Assembly (NCBI GenBank): GCA_913020495.1
Contig: CAJWBJ010000024.1
Span: 1-43,091 of the forward strand
Reading direction: 5' to 3'
DNA from: an uncultured Oleiphilus sp.
Lineage (GTDB): Bacteria; Pseudomonadota; Gammaproteobacteria; Pseudomonadales; Oleiphilaceae
DNA: 43,091 nt
Position 1 is the stretch's first letter; each line of letters begins with the position of its first letter. Below the pieces are notes generated by a model. The model worked only from the letters and a program-made list of their open reading frames with translations, was not told the DNA's origin and ran no database searches. Shown here in pieces: positions 8,317-17,705 of this stretch. A program made the position numbers and the translations under genes.

Positions 8317-9456
8317 TCACTGATCAGAACGCAGTTCATCAGGGATAGGAAAATCAGGCATTTCAGGCCTTGGCGTTACACGCCGACGAAATTGTTTTAA
8401 CTGGAATATATAAGCCAGAATTTGAGCAACGGCCATATATAAGCCACTTGGAATTTCATGCCCTATTTCAGAATGATGGTAAACAGAGCGCGCCAGAGGT
8501 GGAGCTGAAACAATCTCTACATCATTTGCTTTTGCAATTTCACGAATCTTCAATGCGGTTTGATCATTCCCCTTAGCCAACAAAACTGGCGCAGCATCCA
8601 CCTCCGGATTGTAACGTAAAGCGACAGCATAATGGGTGGGGTTAGTAATAACGACGTCAGCATCAGGCACATCAGCCATCATTCTACGCTGCGCAACCTC
8701 TCGTTGCAGCTGCCTAATTCGACCTTTGACTTCAGGCTTACCCTCGGTATCTTTATACTCATCTTTGACTTCTTGTTTCGTCATTTTAAGATTTTTGTGA
8801 TGGTCATAAATCTGGAAAGGCACATCAGCCATCGCAATCACAATCATCGTACAACTCAAATAAAAGAAACTCCAACCGAGTATCTGAACGGAATGCGCCA
8901 TCGCACGAACAACACTCTCCTGACCTAAGCCTAATAATTCTTCAGTTCGGGAGTTCAATATTAAAACAGCAAAAAATAGCACCACACTCACTTTTGCGAC
9001 AGCTTTCAAAAGCTCGACTAAAGCTTTTAAAGCAAACATCCGCTTTAGACCTTTTAAAGGATTCATCCGGCTAAATTTTGGCGCCATAGCTTTTGCTGAA
9101 AGCAACCAGCCACCCAGAACAATTGACCCAGCAATAGAAGCAAGAAACAGTACAAATAAAAAAGGAAGTAAAACAGTTGCGACCTCTATCGCCGCATTCA
9201 TTAAGTAAAGCCCCATTTGGTTCGTGTCATAAAGCACTTCACGAGGCAAAGAAAAGCTAGTGCGCATAATATTTTTGATGGAATTACCTACCTGACCACC
9301 ATACATCAGCAACCCACCTGAACCGACCATTAAAATGACCGTCGTATTGAGCTCTTTCGATCGGGGAACCTGCCCCTCCTCTCTGGATTTCTCAATACGT
9401 TTACCGGTGGGTTCCTCGGATTTGTCTTGACTACTGTCTTGACCGCCTTCAGCCAT
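8317..9456 (-). CDS. flhB: Flagellar export switch protein FlhB
   Basis: Membrane protein that switches export specificity from rod/hook to filament substrates together with FliK. Four hydrophobic segments lie between about residues 38 and 210. The cytoplasmic domain carries the self-cleavage motif NPTH (Asn272-Pro273-Thr274-His275), which is intact. The hydrophilic N-terminus with GKRIEKSREEGQVPRS is typical. At 379 residues it has normal length. The start ATG overlaps the end of fliR by 8 nt, which suggests translational coupling. FliK, its partner in the switch, is encoded upstream at 14115-15557. Confidence 0.98.
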   Translation of the reverse strand: MAEGGQDSSQDKSEEPTGKRIEKSREEGQVPRSKELNTTVILMVGSGGLLMYGGQVGNSIKNIMRTSFSLPREVLYDTNQMGLYLMNAAIEVATVLLPFLFVLFLASIAGSIVLGGWLLSAKAMAPKFSRMNPLKGLKRMFALKALVELLKAVAKVSVVLFFAVLILNSRTEELLGLGQESVVRAMAHSVQILGWSFFYLSCTMIVIAMADVPFQIYDHHKNLKMTKQEVKDEYKDTEGKPEVKGRIRQLQREVAQRRMMADVPDADVVITNPTHYAVALRYNPEVDAAPVLLAKGNDQTALKIREIAKANDVEIVSAPPLARSVYHHSEIGHEIPSGLYMAVAQILAYIFQLKQFRRRVTPRPEMPDFPIPDELRSDQ

Positions 9457-10249
9457 TTAACCCAGCCTCTTGAATCTGACGTAGAAAAAGAAAAGTTTGT
9501 TCACTGATTTTTTCAAATTGCGGAACCAACCCACTCGTACTAACCCATATAATCAGCAAACCAAACAATATCCCAATAGGAAAACCTAAAGAAAATACAT
9601 TCATTTGAGGCGCAGCCCTAGTCATAATCCCAAATGATAAATTAACAATTAGCACTGCTGTAACTAAAGGCAAGGCAACAAGCAAGGCTGAAACAAATAA
9701 CCAAGTCATACGCATCAGCATTTCCCAAAGCAAATCAATACCAAAACCACCTTCACCTATAATATTGGTTGAAATTGGCCACGCTTTAAAACTTTCAACC
9801 AAGACTTCAAACATAACCAAATGTCCGTTCATCGAAAGAAAAATAAGCGTTACGGCAATTAAATATATTTGGGATAGAACGGCAACCGACACGCCATTAC
9901 TCGGGTCTATCATAGAGGCAAAACCTAAACCCATCTGCATTGCAATCATCTGCCCTGCAATAACAAATACCTGCATAAGCATGACAAACATAAAGCCCAG
10001 TAATGTCCCAATAAAAACTTGCTGAAGTGTCAGAAAGAATGCGTGAAATGAAAGCGCATCTACTTGAGGCACTGCTGGTAGCAGGGGGGCAACAACTAAG
10101 GTAATTAAAACAGCAAGGCCCAGACGTACCCTCATAGATACCAGCTGAGTCCCGACAATAGGGATAACCATTAAAAAACTCGCCACTCGAAATAGCGGCC
10201 AAAGGAAGGAGCCGACCCAAGCACCTATTTGAGCATCAGTAAATTCCAT
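9449..10249 (-). CDS. fliR: Flagellar export protein FliR
   Basis: Core membrane component of the export gate (FliP5-FliQ4-FliR1). The protein has 266 residues with about six hydrophobic segments, for example VASFLMVIPIVGTQ and LLVALPLVTAVLIVNLSFG. The family-typical segment NLSFGIMTRAAPQMNVFSLG is present. It starts at ATG 4 nt after the fliQ stop and overlaps flhB by 8 nt, consistent with one transcript running from fliL. Confidence 0.97.
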   Translation of the reverse strand: MEFTDAQIGAWVGSFLWPLFRVASFLMVIPIVGTQLVSMRVRLGLAVLITLVVAPLLPAVPQVDALSFHAFFLTLQQVFIGTLLGFMFVMLMQVFVIAGQMIAMQMGLGFASMIDPSNGVSVAVLSQIYLIAVTLIFLSMNGHLVMFEVLVESFKAWPISTNIIGEGGFGIDLLWEMLMRMTWLFVSALLVALPLVTAVLIVNLSFGIMTRAAPQMNVFSLGFPIGILFGLLIIWVSTSGLVPQFEKISEQTFLFLRQIQEAGLNG

Positions 10250-10253
10250 TCAA

Positions 10254-10523
10254 TCATCCAATATATAACGGGATGTTTCGATACAGGCGCTCTGAGAAAT
10301 CCATAATTTGCTGCATCATATAGGGTCCTGCAGCAATAATTACAAACAGGGTTACCAAGAGCTTTGGTAAAAAACTCATTGTTTGTTCATTAATAGAGGT
10401 CGCAGCTTGAAAAACACTCACCATTAAACCCACAATCAGACCTGGTACAAGAATAAGCGTAACCAAAGTAAGAATTAAAAAAATAGCTTCTCGAACGATA
10501 TCTATAGCAACTTCAGGTGTCAT
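10254..10523 (-). CDS. fliQ: Flagellar export protein FliQ
   Basis: Small export gate subunit of 89 residues, the usual size. It has two hydrophobic hairpin segments (LILTLVTLILVPGLIVGLMV and LLVTLFVIIAAGPYMMQQIM) separated by the conserved loop FQAATSINEQTMSFLPK. ATG start, 30 nt after fliP and 4 nt before fliR. Confidence 0.97.
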   Translation of the reverse strand: MTPEVAIDIVREAIFLILTLVTLILVPGLIVGLMVSVFQAATSINEQTMSFLPKLLVTLFVIIAAGPYMMQQIMDFSERLYRNIPLYIG

Positions 10524-10553
10524 ATCATAACCCTCGGGTTTGGTATACTTGCT

Positions 10554-11297
10554 CTATACTCCGAAACTGGCCGCTAATGTTCCGATAACAAGCGCCCAAC
10601 CATCAATCAATACAAAAAACATTATTTTAAAAGGTAAGGAAATAATGATTGGCGACAACATCATCATCCCCATTGCCATTAAAACACTGGCAACAACCAT
10701 GTCAATTATCAAAAAAGGTAAAAATAATATAAACCCAATCTGGAAGGCTGTTTTTATCTCGCTTGTTACAAATGCAGGCATAATTATCCAAAAAGGCACT
10801 TCTTCAAGCGTATTATATTGCCCCCCTGAAATTCTTACAAAAAGCCCTATATCGTCTTCACGCGTTTGCATTAACATAAATTCTCTAAATGGACCACTGG
10901 CTTTTTTTACTGCTTCCAGTGGAGCCAGCTCTTCTGCCATATAAGGCTGAATAGCTTCAGTATTTACTTTTTCTAAAATCGGCGTCATGATAAAAATAGT
11001 CAGAAATAACGTTAAACCAAGAAGGACCTGATTAGAAGGTGTTTGCTGTAGACCTAACGCTTGGCGAAGAATAGAAAAAACAATAATAATTCTCGTAAAT
11101 GAGGTCATCATCATCAGCATTGCAGGCAAAAAAGTCAACGCCGTCATTAATGCCAGAATTTGAATTGTCACTGTATAAGACTGAGAGCCGTCTTTATTCG
11201 TCACGAGACTTAAAGCTGGGATACCAACATCAGCCCCTAAAGCAGACCCGGCTAGCAGCATAAGACCAATGGAGAAGAGAATTTTACGCACGATCAT
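10554..11297 (-). CDS. fliP: Flagellar export protein FliP
   Basis: Main pore-forming subunit of the flagellar export gate. A cleavable N-terminal signal sequence ([17 protein letters not shown]) is followed by transmembrane segments and a periplasmic domain. The motifs [20 protein letters not shown] and [14 protein letters not shown] are characteristic. The longest frame opens with GTG at 11300, but ATG 11297 directly follows and is preferred (247 residues). The gene start overlaps the fliO end by 14-17 nt. Confidence 0.97.
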   Translation of the reverse strand: MIVRKILFSIGLMLLAGSALGADVGIPALSLVTNKDGSQSYTVTIQILALMTALTFLPAMLMMMTSFTRIIIVFSILRQALGLQQTPSNQVLLGLTLFLTIFIMTPILEKVNTEAIQPYMAEELAPLEAVKKASGPFREFMLMQTREDDIGLFVRISGGQYNTLEEVPFWIIMPAFVTSEIKTAFQIGFILFLPFLIIDMVVASVLMAMGMMMLSPIIISLPFKIMFFVLIDGWALVIGTLAASFGV

Positions 11298-11838
11298 CAC
11301 TCGAAGATTTGGCTACTTTTAGTAGCTTATGTAATTTTTCTGCAAAGTCATTTTTTGATACTCCTGATAAGGTAGTATTGCTCGCCTCAACTTTTTGGGT
11401 ATCAACAACAGGCTCATCAAAAGTATGGAGATGATTAATGTTTTGAGTAGTCACGCCAACTAAAAACTGCTGACCTTTAACATCAATTAAAGCAACCCGC
11501 TCCCTTGCCCCCAGCGGAACCGATGACAACACTCGCATATCACGAGCACCAGCCATACTAAAACCACCATACCGTTTAACAAACCATGCTAAACACAGTA
11601 TCAAACACACTATACCAAGCAGCATTAAGATGACTACAGGCCAATTAGATAGAGTCGAAACACTAGGTTTCGGCGTACTAACCAACAGACCGGCCCCTTC
11701 AACAAAATTATTTTTAACATTACCAGTGATAGTGGCGCTTTCTAACTTAGCTATAGGGGGTTCTTGTTGAGGTAATGCTTCATCAGCCCAAAGGCAGCCA
11801 CTAAAAAGAAGCAAAGTTATTAAGAAAAAAGATTGCAC
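11284..11838 (-). CDS. fliO: Flagellar assembly protein FliO
   Basis: Accessory membrane protein that helps assemble the FliP ring. It has 184 residues: a signal-like N-terminal hydrophobic stretch ([15 protein letters not shown]), a periplasmic segment, a single transmembrane helix ([21 protein letters not shown]) and a cytoplasmic domain with [20 protein letters not shown], the conserved FliO motif. Start is GTG, and the junction TAGTG shares one base with the fliN stop. The sequence LLLFSGC could be read as a lipobox, but FliO family members are not generally lipoproteins. Confidence 0.93.
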   Translation of the reverse strand: MQSFFLITLLLFSGCLWADEALPQQEPPIAKLESATITGNVKNNFVEGAGLLVSTPKPSVSTLSNWPVVILMLLGIVCLILCLAWFVKRYGGFSMAGARDMRVLSSVPLGARERVALIDVKGQQFLVGVTTQNINHLHTFDEPVVDTQKVEASNTTLSGVSKNDFAEKLHKLLKVAKSSSDDRA

Positions 11839-12332
11839 TAGCTAAGCCGCCTAATTCGCTCTGTTGGACTAACAACATCAGTCAAACGAATACCAAACTT
11901 GTCATTTACCATTACAACCTCACCGTGGGCTATCAGAGTTCCATTAATGAGTACATCTAATGGTTCACCAGCCAGCCTGTCCAATTCAATCACAGAGCCT
12001 TGGTTTAATTGTAATAAATTACGAATTGGAATTGATGTATTCCCTACTTCCATAGATATCGTGACTGGGATATCTAAAATCACATCTAAATCAGGCGCGC
12101 CTGTCGCTTGCTGTGGTGAAGGAGTTGCTTCAAATGATTCCAAAGGCGCAGACTGAATATCATCAGGCGCAGACTTATCAATGGCATCCGCTTCAGCCAT
12201 TGCCGCAGCCCACTCATCTTCTACCCCGCCACCTTCTGAATCGCCTGATTCCTCCATAGCAGCCTCCCATTCAGAAGCTAATTTTTCATCCTCACTCCCA
12301 CCTTCTGGTGGTACATCTTCTTCACTCATCAT
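11838..12332 (-). CDS. fliN: Flagellar motor switch protein FliN
   Basis: C-ring component carrying the SpoA domain at about residues 80-160, with the motifs DIPVTISMEVGNTSIPIRNLLQ (core) and VMVNDKFGIRLTDVVSP. The protein has 164 residues. Its N-terminal 75 residues are a very acidic, low-complexity extension, longer than in enterobacteria but common in pseudomonads and vibrios. The start overlaps the fliM end by 11 nt, and the stop overlaps the fliO GTG by 1 nt. Confidence 0.96.
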   Translation of the reverse strand: MMSEEDVPPEGGSEDEKLASEWEAAMEESGDSEGGGVEDEWAAAMAEADAIDKSAPDDIQSAPLESFEATPSPQQATGAPDLDVILDIPVTISMEVGNTSIPIRNLLQLNQGSVIELDRLAGEPLDVLINGTLIAHGEVVMVNDKFGIRLTDVVSPTERIRRLS

Positions 12333-13317
12333 CTTCTACCATGTTTGATATTGTATTTGGTCGCTCAATTCTTTCAGTAATTTTTGCTGCGTAAGTACCG
12401 CCACTTTGTCCTAGCTGCGCATTGAACATCGGTACATTATTAGCGGTTAACGTAACTTGCTCAGGTAATTCGATAGGAATGATATCCCCGGCTTTCAAGT
12501 TTGAGACATCTCGAAGCGATATCTGATTTTCCAATACGGTTGCATTAAGAGGTACGCTCGCTTCTAACAAATCTTTTTTGATCGTCGTCATCCATCGCTC
12601 ATCAACATCATCAACATCACTTTGAACACCGGCATCTAATACTTCCCGGATCGGCTCAATCGTTGAATAGGGAATCGCTAAATGAAGATCGCCACCACCG
12701 CCATCCAACTCAATATGAAATGTACTCACCACAATCACTTCGCTTGGACTAACAATGTTTGCCATTGACGGGTTGACTTCAGAGTTCACATAATCAAATT
12801 TTATTTTGAATACTGAACGCCATGCTTCTTCCATATCAATAAAAATTTGCTCAAGTACCATATGAACAACACGAATTTCAGTTGGAGTAAATTCACGCCC
12901 TTCAATTTTTGCATGTCGCCCATCACCACCAAAAAAATTATCAACTAACTTGAAAACCAGTTTGGCATCAAAGATAAATAAACCCGCCCCCCTTAGAGGA
13001 CGAATTTTGACAATATTTAAACTGGTTGGCACATATAAAGTATGGACATATTCGCCAAACTTCATAATTTGAACACCGCCTGTGGATACATCAGCATTAC
13101 GTCGAAGCAGATTAAACAGACTTATACGTGTATAGCGAGCAAAGCGTTCGTTGATCATTTCAAGTGTAGGCATTCGCCCACGGACAATCCGGTCCTGACT
13201 TGCTAAGTCATAATTTCGTATGCCTTCTGCATCGGAATCGTCTTCGGTTTCTACATCACCGTCGTCAACACCATGTAAAAGCGCATCTATCTCGTCTTGC
13301 GATAGTAAATCTTGCAC
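12322..13317 (-). CDS. fliM: Flagellar motor switch protein FliM
   Basis: C-ring subunit that receives CheY-P. The extreme N-terminus LLSQDEIDALLHG (residues 4-16) is the classical CheY-binding peptide. The middle domain contains GGxGR-like FFGGDGRHAKIEGREFTP and the C-terminal SpoA domain lies at about 255-320. It has 331 residues. Start appears to be GTG at 13317. It lies 61 nt after fliL and overlaps fliN. The same DEx-x-x-LL pattern recurs four times in the CheA linker (540-947). Confidence 0.97.
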   Translation of the reverse strand: MQDLLSQDEIDALLHGVDDGDVETEDDSDAEGIRNYDLASQDRIVRGRMPTLEMINERFARYTRISLFNLLRRNADVSTGGVQIMKFGEYVHTLYVPTSLNIVKIRPLRGAGLFIFDAKLVFKLVDNFFGGDGRHAKIEGREFTPTEIRVVHMVLEQIFIDMEEAWRSVFKIKFDYVNSEVNPSMANIVSPSEVIVVSTFHIELDGGGGDLHLAIPYSTIEPIREVLDAGVQSDVDDVDERWMTTIKKDLLEASVPLNATVLENQISLRDVSNLKAGDIIPIELPEQVTLTANNVPMFNAQLGQSGGTYAAKITERIERPNTISNMVEDDE

Positions 13318-13378
13318 GTTACAACAGCCTAATGTAAATAAGCATTACCGTATTATATAATTGCAGTAACTCAGCAAC

Positions 13379-13897
13379 TTACTGTAATACGAAGTTTGTA
13401 AAAAACACAGTTTCAATACCTGAAGAACCTTCACCTTCAAGCACATTATTAATGATGGTAACAGTCTGCTCACGAAGAGCGATCTTACCATCTTCTGTTT
13501 GAATACTCGCAAAATCAAGCCCACTATAGGCTGATATTACTTTAGACCGTATGAGTGGCATATGGTATTCCAAGGCATCTAATGATGATGCGTCTCTACT
13601 TGATGCTGTCATTGAGACCTGCATATAACGCTGTCGCCCGCCTACATTAAATGTAACTAGAAAGGGGGGCTTAATACTCGAGTAAACGGCAGGAGAAGGT
13701 AATTCTTCGACCTCTTCAATGACCTCCTCGCTTATTTCTTCAGGTTCATTATCCCCAAGTAAAAACAGTGTCACTCCCACGGAAGCGGCGATAGCAATCA
13801 GCGCAACAATAGCGATAATAATGATCAGTTTCTTTTTGGGCTTTCCTTCGCCCGTTCCTTCTTGATTATCTTCTGCTTTATTTTCTTCTTCAGCCAC
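13379..13897 (-). CDS. fliL: Flagellar basal-body stator-associated protein FliL
   Basis: Membrane protein that surrounds the stator units and supports torque. A short basic cytoplasmic N-terminus (KPKKKL) precedes one transmembrane segment (LIIIIAIVALIAIAASVGVT), a Glu-rich stretch and the periplasmic SPFH-like domain with YSSIKPPFLVTF and QTVTIINNVL. It has 172 residues. Start appears to be GTG. It is the first gene behind a strong sigma-54 promoter (13948-13964) and heads the run fliL to flhB. Confidence 0.95.
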   Translation of the reverse strand: MAEEENKAEDNQEGTGEGKPKKKLIIIIAIVALIAIAASVGVTLFLLGDNEPEEISEEVIEEVEELPSPAVYSSIKPPFLVTFNVGGRQRYMQVSMTASSRDASSLDALEYHMPLIRSKVISAYSGLDFASIQTEDGKIALREQTVTIINNVLEGEGSSGIETVFFTNFVLQ

Positions 13898-13947
13898 GCC
13901 AATATCCCGTCGTTTAATTCATTGCTAAAGCATTTACAATATGCTCC

Positions 13948-13964
13948 AGCAAACTGTATGCCAA
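13948..13964 (-). promoter_or_regulatory. Sigma-54 promoter of the fliL-flhB operon
   Basis: The minus strand reads TTGGCATACAGTTTGCT, matching the -24/-12 consensus TTGGCACN(5)TTGCT with the invariant GG (13961-13962) and GC (13949-13950) exactly 10 nt apart. Predicted transcription start is near 13937, about 40 nt before the fliL start codon. The position in a 217-nt gap without a gene and the correct direction support it. FleQ or FleR would be the expected activator. Confidence 0.85.
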
Positions 13965-14114
13965 AATTGCAAATAGATATTTACAATTAATACTGCAACA
14001 TTGAAAATTTGCAAAACTATTTTGGCTATTAAAAATTTAATTGTAGCGTAAAGCTACCTATAAAGAAGGGGAATATGAGGGAACGGACATAAAAAATAAT
14101 TTGCCCATTGTTAA

Positions 14115-15557
14115 CTAGGCATAAAAATCCACAATACGGTTTGAAATATTAGACACCTGCATATCTTCATCGGTCTTTTCACTCAACGAGCTACTTTGTA
14201 ACTCTGATTCAGATGAACCACCTTGCCCATTGGTATCCTGCTCTCCACTTTGCGCCGAGTACTGGTTTTCAGATTCACCGCCCCCAACCGAAACCTCGGT
14301 TAAGTCAACACCATTTTCATTCATCATATCCCTTAAGCGCTGAACATTTGATTCAAGCATGTCACGAACAGTGGTATTTTGCGCATGGAAAGTAACGGTA
14401 GTTTGTTCATTCTGAACATTTATTTTAACATCAATAGGACCTAAATCTGCCGGATTTAAATGAATCTCAGCCGATTGAATCGCTCTTCCTGTAAGCCAAA
14501 CAATTTTCTGCCCCATTTCTCCGCCCCAATCAGGGTCATTAACATTCGAGTCAAGCGATGTCGTATATTGTTTCAAGCCTGCGCCTTGGACTTTCGACTG
14601 AATCTCCGAAAATTGAGTTCTTGATTGTTCACCACGCTCCAAGCGCCCACTTGATTCTAGAAGCTCCCCTATGTCGGCATTTGGCTGCCTTAGAGCAGAG
14701 TCAAATGTAGATTTAAACTGAGCATCAGTCTCCGACTGAAAACTGGCCATCTTCGCACCATCCAAAATCTCAGTCTGAACGGTTGTCACTGCAGCTGTTT
14801 CTGTATTTTGAACTCCAGAAGCACTAATAGTTTGAGTTCCGTTCGTAAAACGATTCCAGTTTTTTGCATTTGAATTATTTTGAACAGCTGAATTTAACGG
14901 CATCGTTACAGCAAACTCACCTTTGGTATTAGGTAAACTTGCTGAACCAGTACTTAGGTCAAGTCGAGTGATAATACCTTGGTCACCAACTTCTGATTCA
15001 TTAAATACACTGTATGGTATTTCAGCTTTCTCCAGCTCTAAATTTGAAGAAACTTGGTCTGGTTTTGGCAATATTGGAGGAGCCATACTTGGCAATGAGT
15101 CATCGACACTAACTTCTTCCACTTGAAGAGGCGGCAAAACTTCACCTTGATTCATTACAGCTGTGGATAAATCTTGCCCCTCTAATAAGGTCTGTAACTG
15201 CTCAAGTATTTTAGGGTTTTGCTCTATTTGATTAAACAAAGCAGGATTTTCATTTAATAAGTTCTTCAACTTAGCCAGATCTTCTTCTTGAATTCCAGAG
15301 CCACTTTGTGACAATTCAAGTCCATGAAGAATCTCTATAAACACATCCTCAACACCTTGATCACCTTGTATATTTAGTGAAGTAACGCCCGCAACCGGTA
15401 CATTAACAGTATTAAATTTTACTCTGGATTCAACATTAGAAAATGATAGATTTGGAGCAACATTGGGAGAGTTACCCACTTGGGTAACTGAAGCGTTATT
15501 TGCATCTTTAGTTTGATTTGGCAATATATTCAGAGAAGAAAGCGAAATTTGCTGCAT
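14115..15557 (-). CDS. fliK: Flagellar hook-length control protein FliK
   Basis: Exported molecular ruler that ends hook growth and triggers the FlhB specificity switch. The long, low-complexity, Gln/Ser/Asn-rich N-terminal part is poorly conserved. The C-terminal Flg_hook domain (about residues 330-440) is clear from AEIHLNPADLGPIDVKINVQ and the following TTVTFHAQNTTVRDMLES. The longest frame opens with TTG 15569; ATG 15557 (MQQISLSSLN) is preferred, giving 480 residues. A strong sigma-54 promoter lies about 50 nt upstream, overlapping the end of the hpt gene, so fliK is transcribed independently of the chemosensory operon before it. Confidence 0.93.
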   Translation of the reverse strand: MQQISLSSLNILPNQTKDANNASVTQVGNSPNVAPNLSFSNVESRVKFNTVNVPVAGVTSLNIQGDQGVEDVFIEILHGLELSQSGSGIQEEDLAKLKNLLNENPALFNQIEQNPKILEQLQTLLEGQDLSTAVMNQGEVLPPLQVEEVSVDDSLPSMAPPILPKPDQVSSNLELEKAEIPYSVFNESEVGDQGIITRLDLSTGSASLPNTKGEFAVTMPLNSAVQNNSNAKNWNRFTNGTQTISASGVQNTETAAVTTVQTEILDGAKMASFQSETDAQFKSTFDSALRQPNADIGELLESSGRLERGEQSRTQFSEIQSKVQGAGLKQYTTSLDSNVNDPDWGGEMGQKIVWLTGRAIQSAEIHLNPADLGPIDVKINVQNEQTTVTFHAQNTTVRDMLESNVQRLRDMMNENGVDLTEVSVGGGESENQYSAQSGEQDTNGQGGSSESELQSSSLSEKTDEDMQVSNISNRIVDFYA

Positions 15558-15607
15558 AACCCAAGTCAACCTTAAATAATCTAAAAGAAAAGAATTATCT
15601 TTGGTAA

Positions 15608-15624
15608 AGCTAAATTCGGGCCAA
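15608..15624 (-). promoter_or_regulatory. Sigma-54 promoter of fliK
   Basis: The minus strand reads TTGGCCCGAATTTAGCT, 15 of 17 matches to TTGGCACGRNNNTTGCT, with GG (15621-15622) and GC (15609-15610) exactly 10 nt apart. The -12 GC includes the last base of the hpt stop codon (gene end at 15610). Predicted start near 15598 gives a leader of about 40 nt to the fliK ATG. Confidence 0.85.
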
Positions 15625-15954
15625 TTCTATAAGTATCTTTTTAAGACGCAAAAATTCCTGGTGAATAGTGGGTAACTCTGGGTCAACAGATGAAATAGAT
15701 TCTTTACGAGCGAGTAGCTCAATTTCTAAACAATTATTTGCCAGCAACTCGGCACCAATATTTCTACAACTACCTTTAAGGCTATGCACGCCAATAATAA
15801 AAGCGTCGTTGTCTTTTTCAAGTAATTGCTTCATTAAGGATGTAATCAAGTCATCTGAATGCGCAATAAAAGTACGCACAAACTCAGGAAACTCTCCCTC
15901 AAGCATAATTGCCAACTCATCAATTTGCGCTCTGTTTAAATGTTCAAAAGCCAT
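15610..15954 (-). CDS. Histidine phosphotransfer protein, HptB-like
   Basis: Single Hpt domain of 114 residues with the phospho-His motif GVHSLKGSCRNIGA (His57). It should shuttle phosphate to a receiver domain, most likely that of the protein encoded just upstream. In Pseudomonas aeruginosa the adjacent genes hptB, hsbR and hsbA encode an Hpt protein, a receiver-PP2C-kinase protein and a STAS protein that control FlgM, swarming and biofilm; the same three domain types sit next to each other here. The start ATG shares one base with the stop of the upstream gene (TAATG), so translation is coupled. The donor kinase is not identifiable in this window. Confidence 0.85.
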   Translation of the reverse strand: MAFEHLNRAQIDELAIMLEGEFPEFVRTFIAHSDDLITSLMKQLLEKDNDAFIIGVHSLKGSCRNIGAELLANNCLEIELLARKESISSVDPELPTIHQEFLRLKKILIELARI

Positions 15955-17675
15955 TATTTAGTGTCATCTCCAGCGTGCTTCCATCGGTATACTGCTTCAG
16001 CTGCATTTCCATTCCCTTCATATACAATTGACTCACATAATGTCATCAATAATGGTATTCCCCTACCAGACATTTGTGACACTTTTGGGATATCGAAATC
16101 TATTTTTTTCAAGTCAAACCCTGAGCCAGTATCAACGACACGAATAACCAACACACCACCAAATTTATCCGGTTTGTGTCTCAATGAAATATGCAAGCTT
16201 TCACCTGTTAAATTACTTAAACGCTTGGTACGTTGGTCATAATACTCCTGAAAACCATTTGCAGATGTTTTCAGACTTGAATCCAAACCTAGCAAACCAT
16301 GATCAATCCCATTAGTAATAAGTTCAGATAAAATCATGCAGACATCATTATTGAAGGCTCTCAATTCAGGCACCTCCATTGTTACCTGAAGCATGAGAGG
16401 GATAGGGTTAAAGTCACGAATTGTTTGGTTAAACATTTCAAAACTCATTGACCAATCACGTGCGCCATGCAACTCACTATTTTTAATTAATTCATGCTTG
16501 CTAGATATAACATCTTCTGAAATCATCGAAATTTCAACAAATGTTACGTCATCAATATTTGATTCGTTTTTCTCAGCACTCAACTTGTCCTGATCAATGA
16601 CATGCGAAAAAATATCTTCCGGATTTTGATTGTCCGATAAAAAATTAAAAAAACCATTCAGTGAAAATTCATTACCTTGATGGTCTTTTAGATCAACGAT
16701 GCCATCTGAAAACAAATACACTCGCTCCCCGACTTTCATGTCTCCTTCAATACACTCTGAGTTAAATTCTTCAAAGGGTAAAATCCCCAAAGGTAAGTGC
16801 AATGATCTAAAAGATTCAACACTGCCATCATTTTTCTTTAGCAGGACATCCAGTAAACCTCCGTTCCATAACTTTATTCTTTCCCAAGAATAGTTAATAT
16901 CGACAATACAAGCACAACAGAAAAAACCGACAGGAAGAATATTTTTTAACTTTTGATTTATTTCTTGAAGAATTTCTTCTATCCCGAACCCTTTAGCAAC
17001 CATACCATAAAATATTTCTGCGACAGGCATTGCACCTATCGCGGCAGGTAATCCATGGCCGGTGAAATCACCCAAGAAGACAATCATTCCACCTGAAGGT
17101 TTTCTTGATGCCAGCAATACATCGCCATTAAAAACAGACATGGGTGAAAGAAGGTGTTTTATATTAGGTGCATTCAAACACCCTAAATGAGCTACATTAT
17201 CAAACACACGTTTTGCTATTTTTTGTTCTTGAAGAAGGTACTCGTTTCGATGAGTTATTTCATCTCTCTGAGTTTGAACAGTACGATGCAAGATCACCAT
17301 TCGCTTAAATGCTTGAATCTTTGCAGCGATAACAATGGAGTTATAGGGTTTAGAAAGGAAGTCGTCACCGCCAGCCTCTAGGCAGGATACAAGAGAAACA
17401 TCATCATTTAGTGAGGTTAAAAATATTATAGGAACGAAATCCTCACCAACTAACTGCTTGATTCTTTTTGCTGCCTCGAAACCATCCATTTGAGGCATCA
17501 AGGCATCCATTAGGATAATATCCGGTTTTTCTTTTACGTAAAGATCAATAGCCTCAAGACCATTGTTCGCGATAACAGTCTTATACCCTTGATCTTTAAT
17601 GATCTTATTAATGATCAAACAATCTGCAATATTGTCTTCAGTTATTAATATTTTCAACTGCTGAGTTTCGCTCAT
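15954..17675 (-). CDS. Receiver-PP2C phosphatase-HATPase response regulator, HsbR-like
   Basis: Three domains in 573 residues. The N-terminal receiver has the acidic pair ITEDN, phospho-Asp57 in LMDALMPQMDG and Lys in LSKPYNS. The SpoIIE/RsbU-type PP2C serine phosphatase (about 150-390) has GDFTGHGLPAAIG and LFSDGIVDL, the metal-binding Asp motifs. The C-terminal RsbW-like ATPase domain (about 430-570) has the N-box SELITNGIDHGL and VVDTGSGFDL. This layout is that of Pseudomonas HsbR, a switch protein that both phosphorylates and dephosphorylates the STAS protein HsbA. The STAS gene lies 30 nt upstream and the Hpt gene directly downstream with a 1-nt overlap. The link to this chemosensory operon suggests sigma-28/FlgM control as an output. 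Confidence 0.9.
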   Translation of the reverse strand: MSETQQLKILITEDNIADCLIINKIIKDQGYKTVIANNGLEAIDLYVKEKPDIILMDALMPQMDGFEAAKRIKQLVGEDFVPIIFLTSLNDDVSLVSCLEAGGDDFLSKPYNSIVIAAKIQAFKRMVILHRTVQTQRDEITHRNEYLLQEQKIAKRVFDNVAHLGCLNAPNIKHLLSPMSVFNGDVLLASRKPSGGMIVFLGDFTGHGLPAAIGAMPVAEIFYGMVAKGFGIEEILQEINQKLKNILPVGFFCCACIVDINYSWERIKLWNGGLLDVLLKKNDGSVESFRSLHLPLGILPFEEFNSECIEGDMKVGERVYLFSDGIVDLKDHQGNEFSLNGFFNFLSDNQNPEDIFSHVIDQDKLSAEKNESNIDDVTFVEISMISEDVISSKHELIKNSELHGARDWSMSFEMFNQTIRDFNPIPLMLQVTMEVPELRAFNNDVCMILSELITNGIDHGLLGLDSSLKTSANGFQEYYDQRTKRLSNLTGESLHISLRHKPDKFGGVLVIRVVDTGSGFDLKKIDFDIPKVSQMSGRGIPLLMTLCESIVYEGNGNAAEAVYRWKHAGDDTK

Positions 17676-17705
17676 CTACACTCACCTAGAAATGTATAAG
17701 TTATT

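Noticed and set aside
10540-10944. 134-codon open frame antisense to fliP
   Set aside because: It covers conserved FliP transmembrane coding sequence and has no independent support.
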